Notes under the pieces: generated by a model
Seen by the model: only the letters and a program-made list of their open reading frames with translations
Database searches by the model: none
Told to the model about the DNA's origin: nothing
Translations under genes and position numbers: made by a program
In this document: in pieces, positions 34,861-45,667 of the stretch
Layout: each line of letters opens with the position of its first letter
How positions within the stretch are numbered: position 1 is the first letter of the stretch
Source: Myxococcales bacterium
GTDB lineage: Bacteria; Myxococcota_A; Bradymonadia; UBA7976; UBA1532
Direction of reading: 5' to 3'
DNA: 64,000 nt
NCBI GenBank assembly: GCA_020633435.1
Contig: JACKDP010000002.1
Coordinates: 310,001-374,000 of the forward strand

Positions 34861-35916
34861 TCAGCCCTGGGTCGTCCGCCGCGCCGCGGAGGCCTGCTGG
34901 ACGTACCGGATGAGCTCGCCGACGCGCTCCGGCGAGGTGTGCTGGTGGATGCCGTGGCCCAGGTTGAAGATGTGGCCCGTGCCGTCGCCGGCGGCGTCCA
35001 GGATGCGGTCGATGGCGGGCTGGAGGGCCGACCAGGGGCCGAAGAGGCGGCCCGGATCGAGGTTGCCCTGCAGCGAGACGCTGGGCCCCACCAGCGCGCG
35101 GGCGCGGTCGAGGGAGAGCGTCCAGTCCACGCCCAGGACGTCGGCGCCGCACTGGCCCACGAGGTCGAGGTAGGTGCCGGTGCCCTTGGCGAAGACGATG
35201 ACGGGCACGCCGGGGTGGCGGGCGCGGATGCGATCCACCATGCGCTTCGTGTAGCGCAGGCCCCAGTCGGCGTAGTCGGCCGGATCGAGGCAGCCTGCCC
35301 AGGAGTCGAAGATCTGGAGGGCGCGGCAGCCGGCCTCGGCCTGCAGACAGAGGAGATCGGCGGAGACGTCGGCCAGCAGCGCGAAGAGGCGGTCGGCGGC
35401 GGCGGGCTCCTGGTGCAGGAACGCCTTCGTCTTCATGAACTGGCGGCTGGAGCCCCCCTCGATGAGGTAGCTGGCCAGGGTGAAGGGCGCCCCGGCGAAG
35501 CCGATGAGGGGGACGTGGGCCGGCAGGGCCGCGACGGTGGCGCGCACGGCGGCGGCCACGTAGCCCAGGTCGTCCGCCACGTCGAAGTGCTTGAGGCGGT
35601 CCACGTCGGCCGCCGCCTGCACCCCGTCGTGCACCACCGGCCCGTGGCCCTTGGAGAACTCCACGGGCGCGCCCATGGGCGGCAGCAGCGTCAGCAAGTC
35701 GGAGAAGATGATGGCGGCGTCGAGCCCGTAGGCCTCGATGGGCTGCAGGGTGACCTCGCAGGCGAGCTCGGGCGTCTGGCACAGCGTCCAGAAGTCGACC
35801 TTCGCCCGCACGGCCCGGTACTCGGCCATGTAGCGGCCCGCCTGGCGCATGAGCCAGATGGGCGTCCGCTCGGTGGGCTGGTTGCGGCAGGCGCGCAGGA
35901 AGAGGGGTTCGGTCAC
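34861..35916 (-). CDS. hemE: Uroporphyrinogen decarboxylase
   Basis: A 351-aa cytoplasmic enzyme that removes four carboxyls from uroporphyrinogen III to give coproporphyrinogen III. The start is GTG (35916). Family signatures are all present: RTPIWLMRQAGRYMAEYR, IIFSDLLTLLPPMGAPVEF, PLIGFAGAPFTLASYLIEGG, ALQIFDSWAGCL, SLQGNLDPGRLF and HIFNLGHGI. It is the first gene of the hemE-hemY-activator operon, divergent from ettA across a 134-bp gap. Confidence 0.95.
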   Translation of the reverse strand: MTEPLFLRACRNQPTERTPIWLMRQAGRYMAEYRAVRAKVDFWTLCQTPELACEVTLQPIEAYGLDAAIIFSDLLTLLPPMGAPVEFSKGHGPVVHDGVQAAADVDRLKHFDVADDLGYVAAAVRATVAALPAHVPLIGFAGAPFTLASYLIEGGSSRQFMKTKAFLHQEPAAADRLFALLADVSADLLCLQAEAGCRALQIFDSWAGCLDPADYADWGLRYTKRMVDRIRARHPGVPVIVFAKGTGTYLDLVGQCGADVLGVDWTLSLDRARALVGPSVSLQGNLDPGRLFGPWSALQPAIDRILDAAGDGTGHIFNLGHGIHQHTSPERVGELIRYVQQASAARRTTQG

Positions 35917-35986
35917 GACGCTCTCCGGGTCGGCGTTGCGGGCGCAACATCGCAGAGGCGGGCGTCGACTTCAACGAGGGCGGGGC

Positions 35987-36015
35987 TTGTCGCCCATCAG
36001 GCGGGCCTCTATGCT
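35987..36015 (+). promoter_or_regulatory. Sigma-70-type promoter of ettA
   Basis: TTGTCG (35987-35992), 17-nt spacer, TATGCT (36010-36015). It lies 35 nt before the ATG, with GGAGG at 36041-36045. It is one of the best complete promoters visible in the window. Confidence 0.55.
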
Positions 36016-36050
36016 CCCGCTCCCGTTGAGACCCAGCGTCGGAGGCGTCG

Positions 36051-37727
<1,677 letters not shown>

Positions 37728-37740
37728 TTGGGCTTTTCAG

Positions 37741-37766
37741 GCGGGCGTCCCCAGCGGGGCGCCCGC
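37741..37766. terminator. Hairpin between convergent ettA and PP2C genes
   Basis: GCGGGCG/CGCCCGC outer stem (7 bp) continues into CCCC-AGC-GGGG with one bulged T, giving an 11-bp stem in the 60-bp gap. There is no U-run. It fits a shared bidirectional terminator. Confidence 0.5.
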
Positions 37767-37787
37767 TGGTCGCCCGCCCCGGGGGGC

Positions 37788-38552
37788 TCAGTCCGGCTCG
37801 CAGCGGATCAAGATCACCGTGATGTTGTCGGTGCCACCGTTCTCGTTGGCCCGATCGATGAGCTCGTCGCAGAGGGTGTCGAGCTCGCCGCCCTTGGTGA
37901 GGATGCGGGCCATGTCGGGGTCGGTGACCATGCCCGAGAGGCCGTCGGAGCAGAGCAGGTAGACGTCGCCGGCGAGGGGGCGCTCCTGCATCACGTCCAC
38001 CTGGACGGTCTCCTTCATGCCCAGCGCCCGCACGATGACGTTCTTGTGGGGGAACGCCTCGATCTCCTCGGGCGTGAGCTGGCGCATCTTGATGTAGTCG
38101 TTGAGGAGCGAGTGGTCCTCGGTGAGCTGGGTGAGCTCGCCCGCCCGGAAGCGGTAGACGCGGCTGTCGCCGACGTGCCCGACGTAGCAGGTGTCGTTGA
38201 CGAAGAACGTCACCACGATGGTGGTGCCCATGCCCTTGAGCTTGGAGTCGCGCGAGGCGGACTCGAAGATGCGGCGGTTGGAGAGGCGGATGCCGGTGAC
38301 GACGCGGCTCTCCTCGTACTTGCGCCCCTTCTCCATCTTGAAGGGCCAGGTGATCTCGTCATCCTCGGCGGTGGCGCGGAAGAACTCGGCCAGCGTCTCG
38401 ACGGACATCTGGCTGGCGACCTCGCCCGAGGCGTGGCCCCCCATGCCGTCGGCCACGACGAACAGGTTCTCCTCCCGGAAGAGGCGGAGGCTGTCCTCGT
38501 TGTGGGCGCGCTTCATGCCCACGTGAGTGCGGCCGGCAGAGGTCAGCTTCAT
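37788..38552 (-). CDS. PP2C-family Ser/Thr phosphatase
   Basis: A 254-aa protein phosphatase dependent on Mn2+/Mg2+. All motifs are in place: GMKRAHNEDS, FVVADGMGGHASGEVAS, GMGTTIVVTFFV, YVGHVGDSRVYRF, LLCSDGLSGMV and NGGTDNITVILIR. It is soluble and would reverse phosphorylation by Hanks-type kinases such as the one at 46706-48490. It overlaps the upstream lipoprotein gene by 4 nt (ATGA), so the two are one operon. Confidence 0.93.
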   Translation of the reverse strand: MKLTSAGRTHVGMKRAHNEDSLRLFREENLFVVADGMGGHASGEVASQMSVETLAEFFRATAEDDEITWPFKMEKGRKYEESRVVTGIRLSNRRIFESASRDSKLKGMGTTIVVTFFVNDTCYVGHVGDSRVYRFRAGELTQLTEDHSLLNDYIKMRQLTPEEIEAFPHKNVIVRALGMKETVQVDVMQERPLAGDVYLLCSDGLSGMVTDPDMARILTKGGELDTLCDELIDRANENGGTDNITVILIRCEPD

Positions 38553-39430
38553 CGGACAGGCTCCTCGGGGATGCCCGGCTCGGGCAGGGTGAGCTCGGTG
38601 GCGTCCCGGGTGACGAAGAGGAGGGCGCCGTCGAGGCCCTCCAGCGCGAGCGGCGTGCGCGCGATGCGCAGCGCAGCGAGGGAGGCCGGGCCCGGGCCCA
38701 GGTGGCGCAGGGCCTCGGTCGGCATGCGCAGCGTGTCGGCGCCCTCGACGGGGCGGCAGGCCGCGAAGAGCGACCGGCGGCCGACCTGCCGCGAGAGCAG
38801 GACGATGGGATCGGCGGCGCCGCCGAGGCGGATCTCGAGGCCGGCGTCATCGACCTGGTGGCCCTCGATCCAGCTCGGCTGGGGGGCCTCGACGTGGGCC
38901 ATCACGGGCCCGACGTCGGCGCCCTCCGCCCGGACGTCGTAGCGGCCGCCGGCCAGGTAGGGGAGGTCGGCGTCGGCGTCGTAGACCACCCCGGCGAGGG
39001 CGGCGATGAGCGGCGGCAGCTCCCGCGGGGCGATGTGCACGGCCTCGGTGAGCGGCGCGGGGGCCAGCACCGTGAGGGTGCCGGCGTCCAGGAGGTCGAC
39101 GCGGCTGCCCGCGGCCGGGCGGCGGGCCTCGGCGTCGAGCAGGCGGCAGCTGCCCATGGAGGGCGGGGCGTCGGCCAGCAGGGCGTGCTCGGGGGCGGCG
39201 AGGGCCAGCAGGGCGTCGGCCCGGCCCATGCCGTCGTAGGCCATCCACTGCCCGCTGATGGCGACGCCGGGCTGCCCCAGGTCGGCCGAGATGACGACCA
39301 GGCCGTAGCGGCCCGCGGCGACCGGGGCCTCCTCCACCACCTCGACGTCGACGACGGCGTCGCTGCACGCCGGCAGAGCCAGGGCGAGGGCGAGCGCGGG
39401 GCGTCCGAGGAGGGGGGAGCGGGCGATCAT
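38549..39430 (-). CDS. Lipoprotein of unknown function, coupled to PP2C
   Basis: A 293-aa protein with signal MIARSPLLGRPALALALALPAC (lipobox LPAC). The mature part contains repeated beta-type stretches (RYGLVVISADLGQPGVAISGQWMAYDG, SRVDLLDAGTLTVLAPAPLT, GRYDVRAEGADVGPVMAHVEAP) and two Cys (GSCRLLD, AACRPVEG). No family recognised. The 4-nt overlap with the phosphatase suggests joint expression. A TAGATC -10-like site lies just upstream (minus strand, near 39440), divergent from the LarA-like gene. Confidence 0.65.
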   Translation of the reverse strand: MIARSPLLGRPALALALALPACSDAVVDVEVVEEAPVAAGRYGLVVISADLGQPGVAISGQWMAYDGMGRADALLALAAPEHALLADAPPSMGSCRLLDAEARRPAAGSRVDLLDAGTLTVLAPAPLTEAVHIAPRELPPLIAALAGVVYDADADLPYLAGGRYDVRAEGADVGPVMAHVEAPQPSWIEGHQVDDAGLEIRLGGAADPIVLLSRQVGRRSLFAACRPVEGADTLRMPTEALRHLGPGPASLAALRIARTPLALEGLDGALLFVTRDATELTLPEPGIPEEPVR

Positions 39431-39485
39431 GACCTTCCGATCTAACTGGCGCCCTCCCCGGGGCGCAAGATCCAGGCGCGTGCCC

Positions 39486-39491
39486 TATGCT
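39486..39491 (+). promoter_or_regulatory. -10-like element of the LarA-like gene
   Basis: TATGCT ends 34 nt before the ATG at 39526. There is no convincing -35. Confidence 0.4.
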
Positions 39492-39525
39492 CTCTGCGGG
39501 TTGCCGCGCGCGGGGAGGGGGCGAG

Positions 39526-40664
39526 ATGGAGGTCTGGCTGGGCTTCGGGCGGGCCCCCCGGCGGGTCGAGGTGCCGACCGGGGCCACCGTCATCCACCCG
39601 CCGGCGTCGCCGCCGGCCGGCGACTGGGACGCCCTCGTGGCCGCCGCGCTGGCCGCGCCGGTGGGGTCGGCCCCGCTGGCCGAGCGCGTGGCCGCGGCGC
39701 GGTCCATCTGCGTGCTGGTGCCCGACGAGACGCGCAAGGACGTCGCCACGGCCGTGCTGCCCCGCCTGCTGCCCCGGCTGGCCGGGTGCGCCGTCAGCGT
39801 GGGCGTGGCGGCGGGCAAGCACCCGGTGCGGCCGCCTCCGCCGGGGTGCTGGCGCCACGACGCCCACGATCCGGCCCTCGTCGAGGTCGGGCGCACGGCC
39901 CACGGCACCGTCGTGGCGTACCCGCGCGCCGTCCTCGAGGCCGATCTGCGCGTCATCGTGGGGGAGATCCGGCCGCACTACTTCGCGGGCTATGCTGGCG
40001 GATACAAAGGTATTTTTCCGGGCGCGGCCGGCGCGGACGGCATCTGGCACAACCACCGGCTGAAGGCGGCGCCTGGGTGGACGCCAACCCCTGCCGGGCG
40101 GACCTGGAGGCCGCGGGGGCGATGGCGGGGCCGTCGTTCCTCCTCAACGTCGTGCGCGGCGCCCACGGGGGCCCGGTGGCGGTCGTGGCCGGGGATCCGG
40201 TCGCGGCCCACCGCGCCGGGGTGGCGGCGGCGCGGCCTGTCTTCGAGGTGGTGGCGCCCGACCGGCGGTTCGCCCACGTCGTCGTCTCGGACGGGGCCCC
40301 GGTGTCGGCCAACCTGTACCAGGCCTGCAAGCTGCTGGCGCCGGCGGCGGCGCTGCTCGCGGCCGGGGGGCAGGTGGTGGTGGCGGCGGCCTGCGACGAG
40401 GGCATCGGGCCCGTCGCCACCATCAACGAGGCCATCTACGCGCTCGGGCTGGCGCCGAAGCTGCCCCCGGGCCACCGCGTGGTGCTGGTGTCCGACCAGC
40501 CCCCCTCGGCGGTGGCGCCCACCTTCGCGACCTGGGCGCCGAGCGTGGAGGCCGCCCTGGGCGGCGCCGCGGGCGCGGACGTCGCGGTCCTGCCGCGGGC
40601 GGGCGATCTCGTGGTGGCGCGGCCGCCAGCGCGTCGACGTGCAGCCACCCGACCAGCGCGCTAG
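39526..40664 (+). pseudogene. larA: LarA/DUF2088-like nickel racemase, frameshifted
   Basis: ATG at 39526 after GGGAGGGGGCGAG. The first frame gives VLVPDETRKDVATAVLP, SVGVAAGKHP, GRTAHGTVVAYPRAVLEADLRVIVGEIRPHYFAGYAGGYKGIFPGAAGADGIWHNHRL and then loses sense at ~40065-40080. From there the +2 frame continues the family sequence (AWVDANPCRADLEAAGAMAGPSFLLNVV...GPVAVVAGDPVAAHRAG...VSANLYQACKLLAPAA...GIGPVATINEAIYAL) to the TAG at 40664. LarA-type proteins use a nickel pincer cofactor to racemise 2-hydroxyacids. Total length (~379 codons) is near normal, so one indel explains the break: a recent mutation or an assembly error. The cofactor-linking Lys (GGYKG) is present. Confidence 0.7.
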
Positions 40665-40667
40665 TCT

Positions 40668-42248
40668 GTGTCGGTGAAGCGCCTCCTCCTCGGCATCGCG
40701 TTGCCGGCTTCGCTGGCAGGGTGCGGATCGGTCCAGCGGGCCGGCCCTCCGCCGGAGGCCGTGCGCGCGTACGTGGACGGCGGCCTGCTGGCCCAGGCAG
40801 GGCAGCTCGCGGAGGCGGCAGAAGCCTACGACGTGGCGACGCGCCTCGATCCCGGGTCGGCGGAGGTCTGGATCGCCGCGGCCCTCGCCCGCGAGCAGCT
40901 CGGCCAGTGGGAGGCCATGGTCGAGCGCGCCCAGCGAGCCCACGCCATCGCCCCCATGGATCCACGCCCCCTGAAGCTGCTCGGCCGCGCCCACCTGGCG
41001 CGCGGGGAGCTGGCGGCCGCCCGCGACGCCCTCCAGCGCCGCGCCGAGCTGACGCCCGAGCGGGGCGAGGCGTGGCGCGAGCTGGGCAACGTGGCGGAGC
41101 TGCAGGGGCAGCTGGACGCCGCCGAGCGGGCGTACCTCGAGGCGACGCGGCGCGCGCCCCGGGAGCCCGAGGGCTGGCTGCGCCTGGGGGGGCTGCGGCG
41201 GCGGACGAACCGGCCCGCGGCGGCCGCGGCGGCCATGACGGAGGCCGTGCACCTCGATCCCTCGCGGCGCGAGCTGGATCCGCAGATCCTGGCGCTGGCC
41301 CTGGACAGCGGCGAGCGCGATCTGGCCCGGGCGGCCGCGCGGCGCATGGGCGGGCCCTACGCCCGGGCCGGCGCCGACGCGATGATGGTCGCGGGCCTGC
41401 TGCTCAAGCGCAACGACCTGCTCGGCGCGGCCAACGAGCTGGAGGAGCTGCTGGAGCGCCTGCCGGATCACGCCGAGGGCCGGCTGATGCTGGGGCTCGT
41501 CCTCAGCCGCGTGGAGCGCTACGACGAGGCGAAGGGCCACCTCGCCCAGGTGCCCATCGCCAGCCCCCATGGCCCCGACGCCCTGCGGCTGCTGGGCAAC
41601 ATCAGCCTCGCCCAGGGGGACGTCGCCCAGGCCGTCGAGCTGCTGGAGCAGGCGCGGCTGCGGCGGCCCGAGCGCCCCGCCTTCGTCGTCGACCACGCCT
41701 CGGCCCTGCGGGCGGCGGGCCGGCTGGAGGAGGCCCTGACGCTGCTGACCCAGGGCATCAACCGCTGGCCGCGCCACGCCGACATGCGGTTCGTCCGCGC
41801 CCTCACGATGCACGAGATCGGCGATCCCGACGGCGCCCTCTGGGCCATGCACGAGATCCTCGACTTCGACGAGAACCACCCCGGCGCCCTGAACTACATC
41901 GGCTTCACCTGGGCCGACGCGGGGGAGAAGCTGGAGGAGGCCGAGCGGATGATCCGCCGGGCCCTCAAGAACAGCCCCGAGGACGCCGCCATCGTGGACT
42001 CGCTCGGCTGGGTGCTCTACCGTCGCGGCGAGCATGGCGAGGCCCGGCGCGTGCTGGAGCGCGCGGCGGCCCTCGATCCGAAGCGCGCCGAGATCCGCTA
42101 CCACCTCGCGTGCGTGCTGCGGAAGCTGGGCGAAGAGGCGGCCGCCCGGGCGGCCCTGGCCGAGGCGCTCGAGCGCGTCGGCGGCGAGCAGCGGGAGGCG
42201 CTGCGGCGCCGGTGGCGACGCCTGGAGCGGGAGGATGATCGCCGTTGA
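40668..42248 (+). CDS. TPR lipoprotein
   Basis: A 526-aa protein from GTG at 40668 (GTG at 40674 is possible), only 3 nt after the LarA-like stop. Lipoprotein signal VKRLLLGIALPASLAGC. It contains about twelve TPR units, e.g. GLLAQAGQLAEAAEAYDVATRLDP, GEAWRELGNVAELQGQLDAAERAYLEAT and AAIVDSLGWVLYRRGEHGEARRVLERAAALDP. The last units keep the NYIGFTWADAGEKLEEAERMIRRAL pattern often seen in outer-membrane-associated TPR proteins. It overlaps the next lipoprotein gene by TTGA. A role in envelope assembly is plausible but not shown. Confidence 0.8.
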   Translation: MSVKRLLLGIALPASLAGCGSVQRAGPPPEAVRAYVDGGLLAQAGQLAEAAEAYDVATRLDPGSAEVWIAAALAREQLGQWEAMVERAQRAHAIAPMDPRPLKLLGRAHLARGELAAARDALQRRAELTPERGEAWRELGNVAELQGQLDAAERAYLEATRRAPREPEGWLRLGGLRRRTNRPAAAAAAMTEAVHLDPSRRELDPQILALALDSGERDLARAAARRMGGPYARAGADAMMVAGLLLKRNDLLGAANELEELLERLPDHAEGRLMLGLVLSRVERYDEAKGHLAQVPIASPHGPDALRLLGNISLAQGDVAQAVELLEQARLRRPERPAFVVDHASALRAAGRLEEALTLLTQGINRWPRHADMRFVRALTMHEIGDPDGALWAMHEILDFDENHPGALNYIGFTWADAGEKLEEAERMIRRALKNSPEDAAIVDSLGWVLYRRGEHGEARRVLERAAALDPKRAEIRYHLACVLRKLGEEAAARAALAEALERVGGEQREALRRRWRRLEREDDRR

Positions 42249-43027
42249 CCCCTGCCCACCTGACGCGGCTGCTGGCCGCGCTGCTCCTGGCCCTCGGCCT
42301 CGCCGGCTGCCCCGAGACCTTCCGCCGCCCCGATGACTTCTCCGCGGATCCCGCCCCCCTGCTGGCGGGCATCGCGCGCCGCCAGGCGGCGGTGGCGAGC
42401 CTGACGGGGCAGCTGCACCTCGAGGTCTGGCAGCGTGACGAGCGCGTGCGGCTGCGGCAGCTCGTGGCCGTGCGGCAGCCCGACCGCCTGCGCATCGACT
42501 CCCTGTCGCCCTTCGACCAGCCGCTGTCGACGCTGGTGAGCGATGGCACCACCCTCGCCCTCTACTCCCTGGAGGAGAAGCGCTTCTGGCGGGGGGCGGC
42601 CAGCCCGCAGAACCTGGGTCGGCTGGTGCCCATCGCCATGGCCCCCGAGTCGCTGGCGTCGCTGCTGCGCGGCACGATGCCGGTCATCGAGCACCAGGCC
42701 GCCCAGGTGGCCTGGGATGGGGACAACGGCTGGTATCAGCTTGATCTCGAAGGAAAAAACGGTCGTCGCCAGCGCATCTCCTTCGAGCCGAAGGCGCTGC
42801 GGGTGACGGCCGCCCGGGAGTGGGTGGGCGACGCGCTGCAGTACAAGGCGCGGCTCGGCGACTACAGCAACGAGGGCGACACCGCCGTGCCGCGCCGCAT
42901 GCTGCTGGAGGCGGAGGGCATCCGCATCGACGTCGAGGTGGTGGACCACCGCGTCAACCCGGCGCTGCCTGACGCCGCGTTCGAGCTGGAGCCGCCCCGC
43001 GGCATCGCGGTCGAGCCCTTCGAGTAG
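42245..43027 (+). CDS. LolB/DUF4292-like lipoprotein
   Basis: A 260-aa protein. The TTG start overlaps the TPR stop (TTGA). Signal MTPAHLTRLLAALLLALGLAGC (lipobox LAGC). The body reads like a LolA/LolB-type half-barrel of the DUF4292 group: IARRQAAVASLTGQLHLEVWQRDERVRLRQLVAVRQPDRLRIDSLSP, TLVSDGTTLALYSLEEKRFWRG and LLRGTMPVIEH. It ends DVEVVDHRVNPALPDAAFEL. These proteins are thought to handle lipids or lipoproteins at the outer membrane. The TPR partner and this gene form a two-gene unit. Confidence 0.7.
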   Translation: MTPAHLTRLLAALLLALGLAGCPETFRRPDDFSADPAPLLAGIARRQAAVASLTGQLHLEVWQRDERVRLRQLVAVRQPDRLRIDSLSPFDQPLSTLVSDGTTLALYSLEEKRFWRGAASPQNLGRLVPIAMAPESLASLLRGTMPVIEHQAAQVAWDGDNGWYQLDLEGKNGRRQRISFEPKALRVTAAREWVGDALQYKARLGDYSNEGDTAVPRRMLLEAEGIRIDVEVVDHRVNPALPDAAFELEPPRGIAVEPFE

Positions 43028-43086
43028 CGCGGGGCCGGTGTACGGCGGTGCAGGGAAGCATCTCCCCAACCGACCGGTGGGTCGGG

Positions 43087-43092
43087 TACAGT
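43087..43092 (+). promoter_or_regulatory. -10-like element before the MshEN protein gene
   Basis: TACAGT ends 38 nt before the GTG at 43131. There is no convincing -35. Confidence 0.4.
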
Positions 43093-43130
43093 GCCCAGAC
43101 GGCGATCGGGCCGCGGCGATCGGGACGTGC

Positions 43131-44699
43131 GTGAGCGACAAGCTGCGATTCGGGGAGATCCTGGTCCGGGCGGGCGTGCTGGAGCGCGAGCGCCTGGACG
43201 AGGCCATGGAGCGGGTGCCCGAGGAGAGCGACCTGGGCGAGTACCTGGTCAGCAAGGGCCTCGTGGACGAGGGCGCGATGATGCAGGCCATCAGCCGCGC
43301 CCTGAACCTGCCCACCGTCTCGCTGGCCGACGTCCACCCCGACGAGCGCGCCCTGGGCCTCGTGCCCCGGGAGTTCTGCGTCGAGTACACCCTCTTCCCC
43401 ATCGAGCTGGAGAGCACCCGCGCCGGCGACCACCTGCACGTCGCCATGGCGAACCCCTCCGACGTCCGGGCCATCAAGCAGGTCACGCGCAAGGCGCGCC
43501 GCCGCATCCGGCCGCTGGTCGCCCCCGCCCGCGAGATCCGTCAGGCCATCGCGCGCCACTATGGCGGGCCGGTGGGGACCCGCGAGGCCGTGAGCCGCGA
43601 CGCCCCCGCGAGCCGGGCGCCGTCGCTGCCGGGCAGCAGCAGCTCGCCCGTCGACATGTTCGACTTCTCCATCACCGATCTCTCGGCCCTCGATCAGCAC
43701 GACGCGGAGGGGGAGCTGGGCGGCGGCGTCGACCTGGGCCAGGCGATGACGCTCGACCACCTGCCCGCCCTCGGCGACGACGTCTTCGAGACGGAGCGCC
43801 GCTCGGTGCCGCGCGCGCCGACGCTGCCCGAGCGCGCCCCGGCCCCGGCGGCGCCTGCGCCGGCCGCGCGCGGGGTGGCCCTGTACTCCACGCCGCCGCC
43901 GCCGGCCGCCCCGGCGCCGGACATGGACGTCTTCGAGCACTCGGCGGAGCTCGGGTCCCGGCGGGCCCGGCCGGCCGTCGCGACCGATCTCTCCATGTTC
44001 GAGCACTCCGGCCGCCTGCCCGCGACCAGCCGCGCGGCGGCGCCGGTGCCGCGCTCGAACCCCGGCATGGACCTGGATCTCGACCCGGTGCGGGCGCCCG
44101 CCCCGACCAGCCGGCCGCCCCGGCCGGGGCCGCCGGTCAGCCTCGGCCCCCTGCCGGGCGCGCCCGTCAGCGGACCGCCCCGGCCCATGGTCACCAGCGG
44201 CCCCCCGCGGGTCTCCACCATGAACACCCCGTCGCCGACCCTGCGCTCGCCGCCGCGGCCGGCCTCCGAGGCCCCGGGCAGCGCCGCCGCCGATCCCGGC
44301 GGGATGATGATCCGCAAGCGCCGCCGCGGTGACGCGAGCGAGGAGCCCGAGTCGCGCCCCGATCGCGCCAGCGTGCCGGCCCGGCCGACCATCCCGGATG
44401 GCAAGGCCTTCGGCACGCCCACGCCCGCCGATGGCATCGACATGCGCCGGCTTTTTGATCGCATCGAGGCCCGCGACGAGGAGCTGGCCGCCGGCGACGC
44501 CGTCATCGCGCGGTACCTGGATCGCTACGGGCAGACGCCGTCGGCGCCCCCGGCGGATGAGTTCCTGGGCGCCCTGGAGCGCGCGCTCGGGCGGGCCGGA
44601 TCGCCCACCAGCCGCCTGCTCCTGCTGCTCGTCCGGCGCCTCAGCCAGAGCGGCCTCATCGACCCGGCGGATCTGCTGGCCGAGCTGCAGCGCAAGTGA
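43131..44699 (+). CDS. MshEN/T2SSE N-domain protein with Pro-rich centre
   Basis: A 522-aa protein. GTG at 43131 was chosen because the domain begins at once (VSDKLRFGEILVRAGVLERERLDEAM). Residues ~1-150 match the T2SSE/MshEN N-terminal domain (GEYLVSKGLVDEGAMMQAISRALNLPTVSL...LGLVPREFC...LHVAMANPSD), which in other proteins binds c-di-GMP. The middle (~160-440) is a long Pro/Ala/Arg-rich low-complexity region with three short repeats: DMFDFS, DVFEHS and MFEHSG. A helical C-terminal part (~440-522) follows (DMRRLFDRIEARDEELAAGDAVI...LLRRLSQSGLIDPADLLAEL). There is no ATPase domain, so it is a stand-alone adaptor or sensor. It overlaps the ABC ATPase gene by GTGA. Confidence 0.75.
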   Translation: MSDKLRFGEILVRAGVLERERLDEAMERVPEESDLGEYLVSKGLVDEGAMMQAISRALNLPTVSLADVHPDERALGLVPREFCVEYTLFPIELESTRAGDHLHVAMANPSDVRAIKQVTRKARRRIRPLVAPAREIRQAIARHYGGPVGTREAVSRDAPASRAPSLPGSSSSPVDMFDFSITDLSALDQHDAEGELGGGVDLGQAMTLDHLPALGDDVFETERRSVPRAPTLPERAPAPAAPAPAARGVALYSTPPPPAAPAPDMDVFEHSAELGSRRARPAVATDLSMFEHSGRLPATSRAAAPVPRSNPGMDLDLDPVRAPAPTSRPPRPGPPVSLGPLPGAPVSGPPRPMVTSGPPRVSTMNTPSPTLRSPPRPASEAPGSAAADPGGMMIRKRRRGDASEEPESRPDRASVPARPTIPDGKAFGTPTPADGIDMRRLFDRIEARDEELAAGDAVIARYLDRYGQTPSAPPADEFLGALERALGRAGSPTSRLLLLLVRRLSQSGLIDPADLLAELQRK

Positions 44700-45667
44700 C
44701 CCTCCTGGCCGTCGAGGCCCTGGGCGTCGCCTTCGAAGACGGGCGCGGCGGGGCCATCCAGGTGGTGGAGGACGTGGGCTTCCGCGTCGACGCCGCCGAG
44801 TCCGTCGCCCTCGTCGGCGAGAGCGGCTGCGGCAAGAGCGTCACCGCCCGCGCCCTGCTGGGGCTGCTCGAGGGCGCCCGCATCACCGGGCGCGTGACCC
44901 TGGGCGGCGTCTCCGTCCTCGACGCGGCCCCGGCGGCCCGGCAGCGCCTGCGCGGCCGCGAGGTGGGCTTCGTCTTCCAGGATCCCGGCCGCGCCCTGAA
45001 CCCCGTCCTGCCGGTGGGCGAGCAGATCGCCGAGCGCCTGCGCCGCCATGGCGACCTGGACCGCCACGCCGCCGCCCGGCGCGCCGTCGCCTTGCTGGGC
45101 GAGGTGGGCATCCCCGATCCCGAGGCCCGGGCGCGGGCCTGGCCGCACCAGCTCTCGGGCGGGATGCGCCAGCGCGTCGTGGTGGCCATCGCCCTGGCCT
45201 GCGACCCGGCCCTGCTCATCGCCGACGAGCCCACGACGGCCCTCGACGTGACCATCCAGGCCCAGATCCTGGCCCTCATCCGCGAGCGCCAGCAGGCCCG
45301 GGGCATGGGGCTGCTCCTCATCTCCCACGACCTGGGCGTGGTGGCCCAGACGGTCGACCGGGTGCTGGTGATGTACGCCGGGCAGATCGTGGAGGAGGCG
45401 CCCGTCCTCGACCTCTACGCCGCGCCACGCCACCCGTACACCCGCGGCCTGCTGCGCAGCGTGCCCGGGCTGCAGGCGGCCGAGCCCGGCGGGCGCCTGT
45501 ACGCCATCCCCGGCACGGTGCCATCGCCCCGCGACTTCCCGCGCAGCTGCCGCTTCCAGGCCCGGTGCGACCGCGCCCGCGCGCGCTGCGGCGAGGCCCC
45601 CGTCGCCCTCGACGTGCAGGGCGCGCGGCGGGTCCGCTGCCTCTTCCCCGAGGAGGGCGCGCCGTGA
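44696..45667 (+). CDS. oppD: Oligopeptide/dipeptide ABC transporter ATPase (OppD/DppD type)
   Basis: A 323-aa ATP-binding subunit. The GTG start overlaps the previous stop (GTGA). Walker A GESGCGKSVTARALLGLL, signature LSGGMRQRVVVAIALACDP, Walker B LLIADEPTTALDVTIQAQIL, switch SHDLGVVAQ. The C-terminal oligopeptide-transporter extension has HPYTRGLLRSVPGL and FPRSCRFQARCDRARARC, which in this family holds a Fe-S or disulphide cysteine cluster. It is coupled by GTGA to the partner ATPase. No permease or binding protein is next to it, so the membrane part must be encoded elsewhere. Confidence 0.88.
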   Translation: MTLLAVEALGVAFEDGRGGAIQVVEDVGFRVDAAESVALVGESGCGKSVTARALLGLLEGARITGRVTLGGVSVLDAAPAARQRLRGREVGFVFQDPGRALNPVLPVGEQIAERLRRHGDLDRHAAARRAVALLGEVGIPDPEARARAWPHQLSGGMRQRVVVAIALACDPALLIADEPTTALDVTIQAQILALIRERQQARGMGLLLISHDLGVVAQTVDRVLVMYAGQIVEEAPVLDLYAAPRHPYTRGLLRSVPGLQAAEPGGRLYAIPGTVPSPRDFPRSCRFQARCDRARARCGEAPVALDVQGARRVRCLFPEEGAP

